Shown here one piece after another: positions 56,326-64,000 of a stretch of DNA of 64,000 nucleotides. The notes below the pieces were generated by a model. It saw only the letters and a list, made by a program, of their open reading frames with translations, was not told the origin of the DNA and made no database searches. The DNA lies in NCBI RefSeq assembly GCF_000987775.1, contig NZ_LAHO01000003.1, positions 124,001 through 188,000 on the forward strand, written 5' to 3'. Position numbers and translations under genes: made by a program. How positions within the stretch are numbered: the stretch's first letter is position 1; the number at the start of each line of letters is the position of its first letter. Source of the DNA: Arsukibacterium ikkense (GTDB taxonomy: Bacteria > Pseudomonadota > Gammaproteobacteria > Enterobacterales > Alteromonadaceae).

Positions 56326-56359
56326 CAAAATAGAAGCGCGCCCGGAGGCGCAGCAAATT
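56326..56359 (+). repeat. right copy of a perfect 34-bp direct repeat
   Basis: Intergenic copy of the 3' part of the WYL gene, identical to 49205-49238 over 34 bases and imperfect just upstream. It marks the other side of the cluster. Homologous or site-specific recombination between the two would remove about 7.1 kb and leave the WYL gene nearly intact. Confidence 0.9.
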
Positions 56360-56389
56360 TTAATCTTAGTAATAAATATCATAAGTTAG

Positions 56390-56965
56390 CTACCGTTTAG
56401 CATGATATCGACCATACATCATTAAGAACCTGTCAATTTCTGCAAAACTACGCTTTGGAAAGTATAATTGTAAAGCTGCCATGAATTTTTTCAGTGCAAC
56501 AATGTCGTCCCAATTGGAAGGCTTCTTTTTAGGTAAAAAATCATGTCCTGCTCTGATAAAAAGATCATTCATTGCCCTAAAGTTATGCTGGTCTATAATA
56601 GGTAAATTGCTTTGGTTGTGGATTAAGTGCGTTAAGTAAGCTATCGATATATACCTTGTTTTTTTAACAAGTTTTTTTTGCCACCAATTAAATGTCAGTT
56701 CAGGATCATTAGTCAGATTTGCTTTAAATTCTGGCCAAAAAGCCTGGATTTCTGCAATCAACTCTTTATGCTTTTGTGGATAATTATCTTTTTTAACATG
56801 TCCCCACTTCCATAATAGAGAGCGCTCAATGAGTTCATTGGAAACAGTTAACTTTGGAAAATGCTCCTTTGCTTCGTTATAAACAGAGGACGGATACTTA
56901 CTGAAATCATATAAATTTAAAGTAGCATCAAAAATCGGTTCAACTATTTTTGCTATATTTTCCAC
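56390..56965 (-). CDS. hypothetical protein
   Basis: A 191-residue helical, basic protein, not recognised. NLPIIDQHNFRAMND followed by EIDRFLMMYGRYH resembles, only loosely, a short DNA-glycosylase-like motif (P-x-D-x-H-x-x-R); this is speculation. It is 22 bases after the hydrolase gene on the same strand and immediately right of the 34-bp repeat. Confidence 0.55.
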   Translation of the reverse strand: MENIAKIVEPIFDATLNLYDFSKYPSSVYNEAKEHFPKLTVSNELIERSLLWKWGHVKKDNYPQKHKELIAEIQAFWPEFKANLTNDPELTFNWWQKKLVKKTRYISIAYLTHLIHNQSNLPIIDQHNFRAMNDLFIRAGHDFLPKKKPSNWDDIVALKKFMAALQLYFPKRSFAEIDRFLMMYGRYHAKR

Positions 56966-56987
56966 CGAAACAATCCTTAAATAAAAA

Positions 56988-57536
56988 TTAATGTTTAACT
57001 ACTGAAACAACATACCGCTCAAACCCTTCAAACCCATGGTTACCACCCTGCTCTATCACCTGCTTAGCGTCGGGTAGTTTGTCCACTGCCAGTTTATAAT
57101 CCAGTACATCATCGCCCGTTTGTACCAATAATAAGCAGTGTTGTCCACTGAAAGAACACTGATATTTATCAAGGCTTTGCACATGATTATCTGACCATTC
57201 GAAGCTGGTAAAGTCATGAAAGTTAATGCCCTGGCCAATTTTTTTGCTAAGGGTAAAAACGGGTGCCATTGAGGGATTGATCAGCACCACTGGCAAGCTA
57301 TATTTATTGGCCAGATACATGGCATAAAAGCCGCCCAGGGATGAGCCAATCAGCTTAACTTGCTCATGCTGTTGCCACTGCTCAATTAATTCTTCCAGCG
57401 TAGAAATGGCCAGATCCGGGATGGTTGATAGGGATGGCGCAATAAAGGGGATATTGTGCTCAGCGCAATACTGGCGCAGCAACGTGGCTTTGCTGCCATG
57501 GCCATCTGAGCCGAAACCGTGAATAAAAATAATCAT
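56988..57536 (-). CDS. YqiA/YcfP-type alpha/beta hydrolase
   Basis: A 182-residue alpha/beta-fold esterase. The N-terminus MIIFIHGFGSDGHGSKA has the oxyanion HGF turn, the nucleophile is Ser in LIGSSLGGFYAMYLA, and the C-terminal His is in GGNHGFEGFE. The Asp is probably in QTGDDVLDY. Relatives hydrolyse short-chain esters. It lies downstream of the small-protein pair in the same direction, 41 bases away. Confidence 0.82.
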   Translation of the reverse strand: MIIFIHGFGSDGHGSKATLLRQYCAEHNIPFIAPSLSTIPDLAISTLEELIEQWQQHEQVKLIGSSLGGFYAMYLANKYSLPVVLINPSMAPVFTLSKKIGQGINFHDFTSFEWSDNHVQSLDKYQCSFSGQHCLLLVQTGDDVLDYKLAVDKLPDAKQVIEQGGNHGFEGFERYVVSVVKH

Positions 57537-57577
57537 GTATACCTCTTATGTTACTGGATGCGGTTGATTGCTGGCGG

Positions 57578-57886
57578 TTAGTCTGTCACTTCGTTTTCGC
57601 AATCAACAATAAACTGGTTAAATTGTTTGATAAAAAATAATCGGGTAATTACGTGGGCAGCGCCAAAGCACCAGACAATTAACACCGCAAGATCACTTTC
57701 AAAGCCGAGCCCCATAAAGATGGAGAACAACAACCAACCAAAACCGATACAGGCGGTTTCAAACAAGCTGTATAGTGCTGCCGGCATTGACATGTCCCGT
57801 AACCTTTTGGGCTCTGCCGCCTCGTTCGAGGCATCGGCCAGCAAAAAAATAAGCGCAGTAAACACATCACTGTTATTAAATTTCAT
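57578..57886 (-). CDS. small inner-membrane protein
   Basis: A 102-residue protein with two or three hydrophobic segments (VFTALIFLLADA, ALYSLFETACIGFGWLLFSI and DLAVLIVWCFGAAHVI). GGAGG lies 9 bases before the ATG at 57886, which overlaps the 152-residue gene by 11 bases. A much longer frame upstream to 58120 lies antisense-like inside that gene and is rejected. It may be the membrane partner of the 152-residue protein. Confidence 0.68.
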   Translation of the reverse strand: MKFNNSDVFTALIFLLADASNEAAEPKRLRDMSMPAALYSLFETACIGFGWLLFSIFMGLGFESDLAVLIVWCFGAAHVITRLFFIKQFNQFIVDCENEVTD

Positions 57887-58334
57887 ACTGATTACCTCCG
57901 TTACGCTCAATCTGGCAAGCCGTAACGACCAGCACATCATGCTGGCGCAGCAGTTGCCGGCGCAGCAGGTAACCAAAGTAGATTTGCTGAAACTCGGTTT
58001 TAATGGGTACCGGCAAACCCACGGCCTGGCTGCGGGATACCCGGAGCAGCTCAGCGTTTTCTGCACGGGTAAACACAATATCAGCGGTAGCGCTATCGTA
58101 ATGCACACCATAAAATGCAAAATTTTTGGTAATGCTCTGCTCTGTGCTATCGAAGTCTTCTTCTACCTGTAAATCAGCGGCAAGTGCTGCACTTAACAGC
58201 AACTTAGCCTCTTCAGATAACGGCAGATATTGGGTTAACTCGCGCACTATAGGCAGAAGTGGGCGCTCGGAGTGAAAACCAAGTTGTTTAAGTGGCATAA
58301 CCAGTTTTTTAAACAGGGCGACAGTGTCATGCAT
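57876..58334 (-). CDS. hypothetical protein
   Basis: A 152-residue protein, not recognised. The N-terminus is helical and the middle has KNFAFYGVHYDSATADIVFT. GGAGG (in tCCGGAGGtctg) lies before the ATG. A palindrome identical in its arms to one upstream of the twin-AAA gene lies 67 bases upstream, suggesting shared control. It is coupled to the membrane-protein gene. Confidence 0.65.
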   Translation of the reverse strand: MHDTVALFKKLVMPLKQLGFHSERPLLPIVRELTQYLPLSEEAKLLLSAALAADLQVEEDFDSTEQSITKNFAFYGVHYDSATADIVFTRAENAELLRVSRSQAVGLPVPIKTEFQQIYFGYLLRRQLLRQHDVLVVTACQIERNGGNQYEI

Positions 58335-58400
58335 ACAGACCTCCGGTGGGTTTGGGCTGGTGGCTTAAACCAGCATTGGAGGCAAGGTTAACAATAGACA

Positions 58401-58417
58401 GCTTCAATTAATGAAGC
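58401..58417. promoter_or_regulatory. operator GCTTCA-N5-TGAAGC, right after the WYL gene
   Basis: GCTTCA-attaa-TGAAGC, perfect palindrome with a 5-base centre. It lies 67 bases before the 152-residue gene. The same arms and spacing occur at 61596-61612 upstream of the AAA gene. The WYL regulator encoded between them is the natural candidate to bind it. Confidence 0.6.
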
Positions 58418-58436
58418 CATCTGTAAGCTATTCAGA

Positions 58437-59432
58437 TTATTCTTTGTGGTAGCGCGCTAACCCAGCGTGTAACTCTGCGACCATTTGCTGGCGTAACTCT
58501 GGCGGGGCCATTACCTCGGCTTGCTCACCAAAGCCGCGCAGATATTTTCTCAGCTCTATTGAGTTATGCACCGTTGCGCTAACCTCCCGACAGCGCTGAT
58601 TAATTTCCTGCACCTGCATATCGTCACTTAACGGGGTTTCTTTGATATTGCGCGCGGCGTTACCATAAAAACGTACAACTAATTTAATTTGCTCTGCTTC
58701 TGATGCGAAAGAGCCAATATTGTGCGCTTCACAATACGTGCGTAAATCGGTAGCAGGCGGTAAGCCTTCCAGTAAGGTTTTACTCTCACCGAGCTCAGCA
58801 TTGCGGATACTGATCAGGGCATAAGTTATCGGTGCCGGCTTGGTACTGCCGCGCCTAATCGCCAGCACATAAACCTTTTCGGCTTTGGTCATCAGCCCCC
58901 AGGGCACCAGCGTTTGGCGACGGGTGATACCATCTAAGGTGGTGTAATCACAACTGAATACTTTATCTTCCTCAATCGCCTGATAAACCACCGCGGTTAC
59001 CGCAGGATCAAGCCTGGGCGCTTGCCAGACACTGGAAGGGGCAATATAGATTTTACGCAGCCAGTTGCCTTTGTTGCCTGGCATGCTTTGCATTACATCA
59101 TTAAGTTGCTGTTGCTGCGAGGCGGGTAAACGCTGCTTTATCACATCCTGAAACAAACTTAATTGCTGCAACAAATAACTTAGCTGTTGCTCGGGCTGGC
59201 AAAGCTTCCAGTACCGGCTCTCTTTACCATGCTGCCCGACAAAAATTTTTCCGGCTTTATCAGCCTCGAGTTTATCTAACTGCCGGCGTACTTTTTGTGC
59301 TTTTAGTTTGGCCGTATTACACAGCATTAACGCATCATGCTCTGCAAGCTTACGAGACAATGCGGCTGCGCTTAGCGCATGCTCAGCGTTAGTGGGTAAG
59401 ATGCGATAAATGGCATCAATCAGCGGTTCCAT
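58437..59432 (-). CDS. WYL-domain transcriptional regulator
   Basis: A 331-residue regulator. The N-terminal region (about 1-95) reads as a winged helix (ALSAAALSRKLAEHDALMLCNTAKLKAQKVRRQLDKL); the WYL domain is at about 155-225 (FSCDYTTLDGITRRQTLVPWGLM...KVYVLAIR), with a WCX-type C-terminus ending LRKYLRGFGEQAEVMAPPELR. The ATG at 59432 has AGGG upstream; an in-frame upstream start at 59504 overlaps the AAA gene. It lies between the AAA gene and the two small genes, next to the shared operators. Confidence 0.8.
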   Translation of the reverse strand: MEPLIDAIYRILPTNAEHALSAAALSRKLAEHDALMLCNTAKLKAQKVRRQLDKLEADKAGKIFVGQHGKESRYWKLCQPEQQLSYLLQQLSLFQDVIKQRLPASQQQQLNDVMQSMPGNKGNWLRKIYIAPSSVWQAPRLDPAVTAVVYQAIEEDKVFSCDYTTLDGITRRQTLVPWGLMTKAEKVYVLAIRRGSTKPAPITYALISIRNAELGESKTLLEGLPPATDLRTYCEAHNIGSFASEAEQIKLVVRFYGNAARNIKETPLSDDMQVQEINQRCREVSATVHNSIELRKYLRGFGEQAEVMAPPELRQQMVAELHAGLARYHKE

Positions 59433-59493
59433 AGAATACCCTGCCAAAGATAAATTAGGGTTGTTATACAACAACTTCCTTGTTGCACAAAGC

Positions 59494-61548
59494 TTAATGT
59501 ACAAAGCCCAGAGCTGAGGTTGGCGGTTGTCGGAACTGCGCTTCTGCTGCTAATGCCTGAATAATAACGTCACTGCTTATGGCGTCGCCTGGTTGCACGC
59601 GCATTTGCCGTTTGATGATAGCAAAATCTGCCGGGGTGAGTTTAAGTGTGGCAAGCTGCTGCTGGTATGGGCTTAACAGCACCTGCAACCCCGAGGTTTG
59701 CTGCAGCTCCGTAAACAGCTGCCCCGCCTGAGCAGCGGTTAAATAATCCAGCTGAATTTTAAAGTCAAAACGGCGCACAGCAGCAGGGTCGAGCATCTCA
59801 ATAAAATTTGTCGTGCACACCAAAGCGCCCTGGTACTGGTCAAGTTGCGCTAACAGCTCATTGGTCATGGTTTTTTGCCAGTGCCGCTCGGCCTGCTGAC
59901 GTTTGCCCAGAAAAGTATCCACCTCATCCAATAACAAAATGGCGCCAGCTTGCTCTGCTTCTGCAAATGCCTCTGCTATGGCTTTTTCGGTTTCACCGAC
60001 AAAGCTACCCAGCAATTCACTGGCATTTTTCTGCACTAAAGGCAGTTGGGCCTGCTCGGCCAGATAACCGGCAAAGCTGGTTTTTCCGGTACCCGGTGGG
60101 CCATATAAACACAGGCGTAAGTCAGGCGTTTGCTTAAATTGCCTGGTTAGTTCAGCCATACAAACTGAGGTGTTGTAGTAAGCCGGGTTAATCTCAGTTT
60201 GGCTGGCGTCACGCCGGCGCCGGCCAAAACGCGCTTGTAGTAGTGGATTTAGCATTAAATCAAAGTCGCGCTGTTTATCCGCGGTGTCAGTATGTTGGAT
60301 TGCGGCATGGCTTTGTGCCAGGCGCGCCAGCAAGGCCGGGGTAATATGCTCATCGGTGGCCAGCGCATCAATGTAACTACTGCTGACACCGGTATCTGCC
60401 AGATAGTGCTCAGCAATATTTTGCCTAACCGCCTGCGGTGGTGTATCAACTTTAATGATTTGGTTAAAACGCCGCAGCTGAGCCGCGTCAAAGTGCCGAA
60501 TGCTGTTACAGATCCAGATACAGGGCGTAGCATTGGTTTCCAGTAATTGGTTGATGGCCATTTTAAGCGCATCGTTATTGCCCACGGTAATACCGACCTG
60601 GCTGGGGATAACGTCATCAGCCTCATCGAATATCAGCACCCTATCGCCACTGGCCGCATATAAACGCTGGCACATAAGCAGCGCATTTAGCCTGGACTTT
60701 GCACCATGTACATCTACCCCGGAAAACGCACTTACCCCCATAACATGCTGGCTAACCGCATAGCCCAGCCACTGTGCCAGTTCGGTTTTACCAGTGCCCG
60801 GTGGGCCATACAGTAAAAAGTTAACACCGGTTTGGCGCTCTGCAAGGGCATAAGACAGCAAACGCTGCATCAGCTGCACGGCATCAGCCAGGTGCGGAAA
60901 GTCGGCAGGTTTAAGTTTCGGAGTGTCAGCGGTGTGGCTAAACTTTTGCAGTAAGTCATTAGGGTTACAGTCATTAGCAAATAACTTGTCGAACACCCGA
61001 AGCGATCTGAATTGGTCAGCCAAATCGCCGCCCCGCTCCATAGTAACCAGATTACATAGCGCTAAGGTTGAGCTGGGCATAAGCGCTACTTCGACCTCAT
61101 CGGCATCGGCTTTTATGCAATGGGCCACCAGTTCAAATACATCATTACTGGTGGCGTAGTAACGCGAAGCTCGCACATCACTGAACACTAAACGCCAGGC
61201 CCGGGCGATTAACACAAAGCGAAAAATACTCACTTCAAGTTTGCTTAAACCAATTAACTGGCCAAATTGCGCAATATTGCTATCCAGCGATAGCGGCGGC
61301 TGGGCTGCAATGTAATCATCCAAAATGGTAATAATGCCGCCATAACCCACTGCTGACTCATCGGTGAGCAACTGGCTGGCACACTCTTCTTTAAAGCCCA
61401 GAAATTCAAGCGCTTTAGCACAACGGTAACGATAATAGCGTTGTTGTATTTGCAACACCCAACGCACGGCAATGGCTAAATCAGCCGATACCGTAGGGTT
61501 AATATGATAAGCGTCGGCAGAAAGTGGCTTTAAAAAGACTTGTTCCAT
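59494..61548 (-). CDS. twin AAA+ ATPase
   Basis: A 684-residue protein with two AAA+ modules. The first has Walker A YGPPGTGKT at about 247-255 and Walker B LIFDEADDVIP near 305-315. The second has YGPPGTGKT at about 482-490, then LLLDEVDTFL near 533-542. The N-terminal 210 residues are helical and unrecognised. Both Walker motifs look intact. It is likely to unfold or remodel a target; the partner genes (WYL regulator, two small proteins) suggest a defence or stress locus. GAGGAT precedes the ATG, and a palindromic operator lies 48 bases upstream. Confidence 0.84.
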   Translation of the reverse strand: MEQVFLKPLSADAYHINPTVSADLAIAVRWVLQIQQRYYRYRCAKALEFLGFKEECASQLLTDESAVGYGGIITILDDYIAAQPPLSLDSNIAQFGQLIGLSKLEVSIFRFVLIARAWRLVFSDVRASRYYATSNDVFELVAHCIKADADEVEVALMPSSTLALCNLVTMERGGDLADQFRSLRVFDKLFANDCNPNDLLQKFSHTADTPKLKPADFPHLADAVQLMQRLLSYALAERQTGVNFLLYGPPGTGKTELAQWLGYAVSQHVMGVSAFSGVDVHGAKSRLNALLMCQRLYAASGDRVLIFDEADDVIPSQVGITVGNNDALKMAINQLLETNATPCIWICNSIRHFDAAQLRRFNQIIKVDTPPQAVRQNIAEHYLADTGVSSSYIDALATDEHITPALLARLAQSHAAIQHTDTADKQRDFDLMLNPLLQARFGRRRRDASQTEINPAYYNTSVCMAELTRQFKQTPDLRLCLYGPPGTGKTSFAGYLAEQAQLPLVQKNASELLGSFVGETEKAIAEAFAEAEQAGAILLLDEVDTFLGKRQQAERHWQKTMTNELLAQLDQYQGALVCTTNFIEMLDPAAVRRFDFKIQLDYLTAAQAGQLFTELQQTSGLQVLLSPYQQQLATLKLTPADFAIIKRQMRVQPGDAISSDVIIQALAAEAQFRQPPTSALGFVH

Positions 61549-61592
61549 TGGCTATCCTCATCACTATTAATGGGATAGCACAGTAACAAGCT

Positions 61593-61615
61593 ATGGCTTC
61601 AAAAAGTGAAGCCAT
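61593..61615. promoter_or_regulatory. operator upstream of the twin-AAA gene
   Basis: ATGGCTTCA-aaaag-TGAAGCCAT, 9-base arms with a 5-base centre, 48 bases upstream of the AAA start. The core GCTTCA-N5-TGAAGC is the same as at 58401-58417. Confidence 0.62.
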
Positions 61616-61650
61616 GCTCGCCCTAATTTAGATCACGAAGAAATATTTTA

Positions 61651-63642
61651 TCAACCACCATGGCGCTCAAACCATTCCAGAATGCGCTTTAGGCGCTCTA
61701 CCAGATTAACCGGGGTGCCGCTTCTGGACAGGCTGTGGTTTTCGCCTTTAAACACCACCATTTCTACCGGCACCTGATTGGCTTTTAACGCATAAAACCA
61801 CTCTTCGCCCTGGCCAATCGGCGTTATATGATCGTCGGTGCTGTGAATAATTAAAGTTGGGGTGGTCACCTTATCGGCGTATTTTAGCGGCGAGCGGCCC
61901 CAGTACAGCTCGAAGTTCTGCCAGATGGTGCCGGCAAACTCCCGCTGCATCGAATTGGGTGGGTATTGCTGGCTACCGGCTTCAGATAACCAGTTACTGA
62001 CACTGCGCTGGGTTACCGCCGCTTTAAAGCGGTTAGTCTGGGTGGTGGCCCAGTTGGTTAAAAAGCCGCCGTGGCTGCCGCCGGTAATGTATAAGCGCGA
62101 AGGGTCCAGCCAGTCGTGCTGCGCCAGCACAGAGTCCAGCACCGCCATATTGTCCTGATAATCAACGCCGCCGTAATCGGCATGCACTGCGTTTTGATGG
62201 GCAAAGCCATAGCCGGTGCTGCCCCGGTAATTGGTAAACACCACCGCATAACCGGCAGCGGCCATCATCTGAAACTCATGAAACCACTGCTGGCCCCACA
62301 TACCACCGGGCCCGCCTTTAATATTCAGCACCAGCGGATAAGCCTTACCCGCTTGCCAGCCAAGCGGTTTTAACAAAAAGCCCTGGCTTTTACCCTGCTC
62401 GTGTTCAAACCAGAACGACTGCAATGGTTGTAAGGCTAACTCTGATAACAGGGCCTGATTAAAGCGGGTTAGCTGCCGCGGGGCTTTGTTGCCATCCTGA
62501 AACCACACCTCCGGCAGGTTTTGTTCATCCTGCCACAAATAACTTAACTGCCTGGCATTGGCTGATAAGCTGACATCAGAGATGCTGCCCTGTGCACTTA
62601 GCCGGATCTGGGTCTGATCACGGCGCAGGTCCAGCTCAAACAGCGGCCGCGCCCCCTGGTGATCTGCGGTTAGTAACACCCGCTCATTACCCAGCCACTG
62701 CATACTGCTGGCGTTGCGATCCCAATCGGCGGCCACCACAGTGTTAGTGCTATCGGCCAGCTGGTGCAACACCAGTTGCTGCGGGGTAAAGTAATCAGCC
62801 TGATACTGATACAACAGCTGGCGGCTATTGGCTGACCACTGCGGTGAGCTGGCCTGCCCTGGCAGCGTATCTACACGCTTGACGCTGCCGTCGGCCAGCT
62901 GATACAGATACAGATCCTGCTGCATGCTGCCCTCAAGCGCCTCGGCACTGCGATCAGAGGCAAACACAATGTGCTTACCGTCTGGCGAAAACTGCGCCGA
63001 ATGATCGTGCCAGCGTGCATCACCGGTCAGTTTAGTCAGCTGCTTAGTCTCAACATCCAGCAGCCATAAGGCCGAGCGGCGCTCATTCAGATAACCGCCA
63101 CCATTGCTTTTATAAAGTGCATTGCGGATCACCACGATATCCGGCTCGGCCTGCTCGCTGTTGCTTTTTGGTTTAGCCGGGTCGGCAAGCGCCGGGTCAA
63201 CCATCAGGGTCAGCAACAGCTGTTTGCCATCCGGTGACCAGCTAAAATCGCGAATAGCCGCTTGTTTTAACCCGGTAATAGCACGGGCTTCACCGCCGCT
63301 CATCGGCAGCAGATATAGCTGCTGGCCCTCGCCCCGGCCGGAAATAAACGCCAGTTGCCGGCCATCCGGAGACCAGCGCGGGCTGCGATCACTGTTGGTA
63401 AAAGTCAGCTGCTGTGGGGCGCTGTTAGACTCGGTTGCCACCAGATAAAGGTTACTGTGGCGCTTGCGCCTATCCTCGCTAATGGTGCTATGCACCAGGG
63501 CCACGTTCTTGCCATCAGGTGATAACTGCGGATCGGCTACAAACACAAAATTATAGTAATCCTCAGCTTGCATGCCCCGCGGCTGTGCAACCACCACAAA
63601 GCAGCATAACAACAGCCAACCCATCACTATTCGCAGCATCAT
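61651..63642 (-). CDS. S9 family prolyl oligopeptidase-like peptidase, exported
   Basis: A 663-residue S9 peptidase with an N-terminal signal peptide (MMLRIVMGWLLLCCFVVVAQ). A beta-propeller (about 25-370) carries several LSPDGK..VAF.S type blades, followed by a hydrolase with nucleophile Ser in TGGSHGGFLTNW, Asp in HSTDDHITP and His in GENHSLSRSG. It cleaves peptides in the periplasm or outside. AAGG is 7 bases before the ATG at 63642. It stands alone and is the first core gene right of the island. Confidence 0.92.
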   Translation of the reverse strand: MMLRIVMGWLLLCCFVVVAQPRGMQAEDYYNFVFVADPQLSPDGKNVALVHSTISEDRRKRHSNLYLVATESNSAPQQLTFTNSDRSPRWSPDGRQLAFISGRGEGQQLYLLPMSGGEARAITGLKQAAIRDFSWSPDGKQLLLTLMVDPALADPAKPKSNSEQAEPDIVVIRNALYKSNGGGYLNERRSALWLLDVETKQLTKLTGDARWHDHSAQFSPDGKHIVFASDRSAEALEGSMQQDLYLYQLADGSVKRVDTLPGQASSPQWSANSRQLLYQYQADYFTPQQLVLHQLADSTNTVVAADWDRNASSMQWLGNERVLLTADHQGARPLFELDLRRDQTQIRLSAQGSISDVSLSANARQLSYLWQDEQNLPEVWFQDGNKAPRQLTRFNQALLSELALQPLQSFWFEHEQGKSQGFLLKPLGWQAGKAYPLVLNIKGGPGGMWGQQWFHEFQMMAAAGYAVVFTNYRGSTGYGFAHQNAVHADYGGVDYQDNMAVLDSVLAQHDWLDPSRLYITGGSHGGFLTNWATTQTNRFKAAVTQRSVSNWLSEAGSQQYPPNSMQREFAGTIWQNFELYWGRSPLKYADKVTTPTLIIHSTDDHITPIGQGEEWFYALKANQVPVEMVVFKGENHSLSRSGTPVNLVERLKRILEWFERHGG

Positions 63643-63787
63643 AAGCAAACCTTCATAACTTAAATTAACGGTAAATAATGGATTTGATTGGAACTGATCA
63701 TTACGCGGATAACAAGCGAAAACCGTTCAATCGCCAGCAGACAGGGTTTATTGCCGGCAAAACACCCGTATAGCGGCTGACAGCCTG

Positions 63788-63816
63788 AAACGCGTAACCA
63801 AATCGGTTACGCGTTT
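63788..63816. repeat. perfect 12-bp inverted repeat between the S9 peptidase and the SelO-like gene
   Basis: AAACGCGTAACC-aaatc-GGTTACGCGTTT. It lies about 145 bases upstream of the S9 peptidase gene and 99 bases upstream of the SelO-like gene, in a region with no other gene. T-runs are weak, so an operator seems likelier than a terminator. Confidence 0.55.
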
Positions 63817-63914
63817 ATATATTTAATCATTAATTCAGCCATTTACAGCAAGGCTGGCTTCGCAGGCATTTCCTGAGTAAAATACTCAACTATTATTCTG
63901 TTACTGAGGCTGTT

Positions 63915-64000
63915 ATGCCTGAATTTACCGTCCAACATAGTTATCAAGGCTTACCTGCCAGCCTGTTTGAGCCATGCCAGCCTACCCCGGTTGCCGCCCC
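63915..64000 (+). CDS. SelO/YdiU family protein adenylyltransferase, start only
   Basis: Only the first 28 residues are visible (MPEFTVQHSYQGLPASLFEPCQ...). The pattern hsY..LP..lf.p..PtPVaAp resembles the N-terminus of SelO/YdiU proteins, which transfer AMP to other proteins. GAGG lies 8 bases upstream. The call is tentative because the catalytic domain is outside the window. Confidence 0.55.
   Translation, partial: MPEFTVQHSYQGLPASLFEPCQPTPVAA

Noticed and set aside
56326..56359. 34-bp repeat as a REP or dispersed intergenic repeat
   Set aside because: The left copy is in-frame coding sequence of a conserved protein end and has no strong internal palindrome, unlike REP elements.
57887..58120. 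N-terminal extension of the small membrane protein to 58120
   Set aside because: It lies in a different frame of the 152-residue gene, with Cys/Pro-rich nonsense composition; the GGAGG-led ATG at 57886 fits better.

Overview
The window looks like chromosome from a gammaproteobacterium of the Alteromonadales type (Shewanella, Rheinheimera or Alishewanella relatives). The evidence is gene content: a HexR-controlled zwf-pgl-edd-glk-eda operon with pyk, fabA preceded by a FabR-like operator, rmf, rlmKL-uup, a two-domain QueD-like protein, DUF3466 with a C-terminal sorting tail, and initiator tRNA genes. The genus is inference; no rRNA is present.

Bases 1 to about 31,240 are ordinary core genome, mostly on the minus strand. 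In order they hold a DUF885 lipoprotein (cut by the window edge), NAD malic enzyme, an HDOD protein, Dps, YbiT, the complete glucose-6-phosphate/Entner-Doudoroff operon (eda, glk, edd, pgl, zwf) with divergent hexR and then pyk, a DMT transporter, pfkA, a LytS/LytTR-type two-component pair, a hotdog thioesterase, M61 and M23 peptidases, a QueD-like protein, fabA, rmf, DUF3466, and the coupled rlmKL-grx-uup operon.

Bases 31,390-31,940 are an initiator-tRNA locus: two identical tRNA-fMet genes and three degenerate 3'-half copies. The last copy is cut short exactly where the accessory DNA begins.

Bases 31,943-61,548 are one large accessory island, with no integrase in view. Its parts are: (a) hipBA; (b) a helix-hairpin-helix protein with a lysine-rich tail, then a small HTH / PD-(D/E)XK-like / phosphorothioation-associated methyltransferase operon; (c) a convergent operon resembling the single-strand DNA phosphorothioation system SspBCD joined to an effector module (PLD-like/DEAH helicase, a 69-residue protein, a DndD-like ATPase with a C-terminal Cys cluster, and an unknown 143-residue protein); (d) two small unknown genes divergent from a WYL regulator; (e) a 7-gene cluster (LOG-family, beta-propeller, polysaccharide deacetylase, minimal M20 hydrolase, possible glycosyltransferase; divergent short asparagine-synthetase-like enzyme and NAT-fold protein) bounded by a perfect 34-bp direct repeat whose left copy lies inside the WYL gene; and (f) a twin-AAA ATPase / WYL regulator / small-protein locus whose two promoters carry the same palindrome, GCTTCA-N5-TGAAGC.

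Bases 61,651-64,000 return to core genome: an S9 peptidase and the start of a SelO-like gene.

The strongest candidates for something undescribed are cluster (e) with its duplicated boundary repeat, and the twin-AAA/WYL locus (f) with its shared operator. The phosphorothioation island (c) matches a known type but carries extra unknown subunits.
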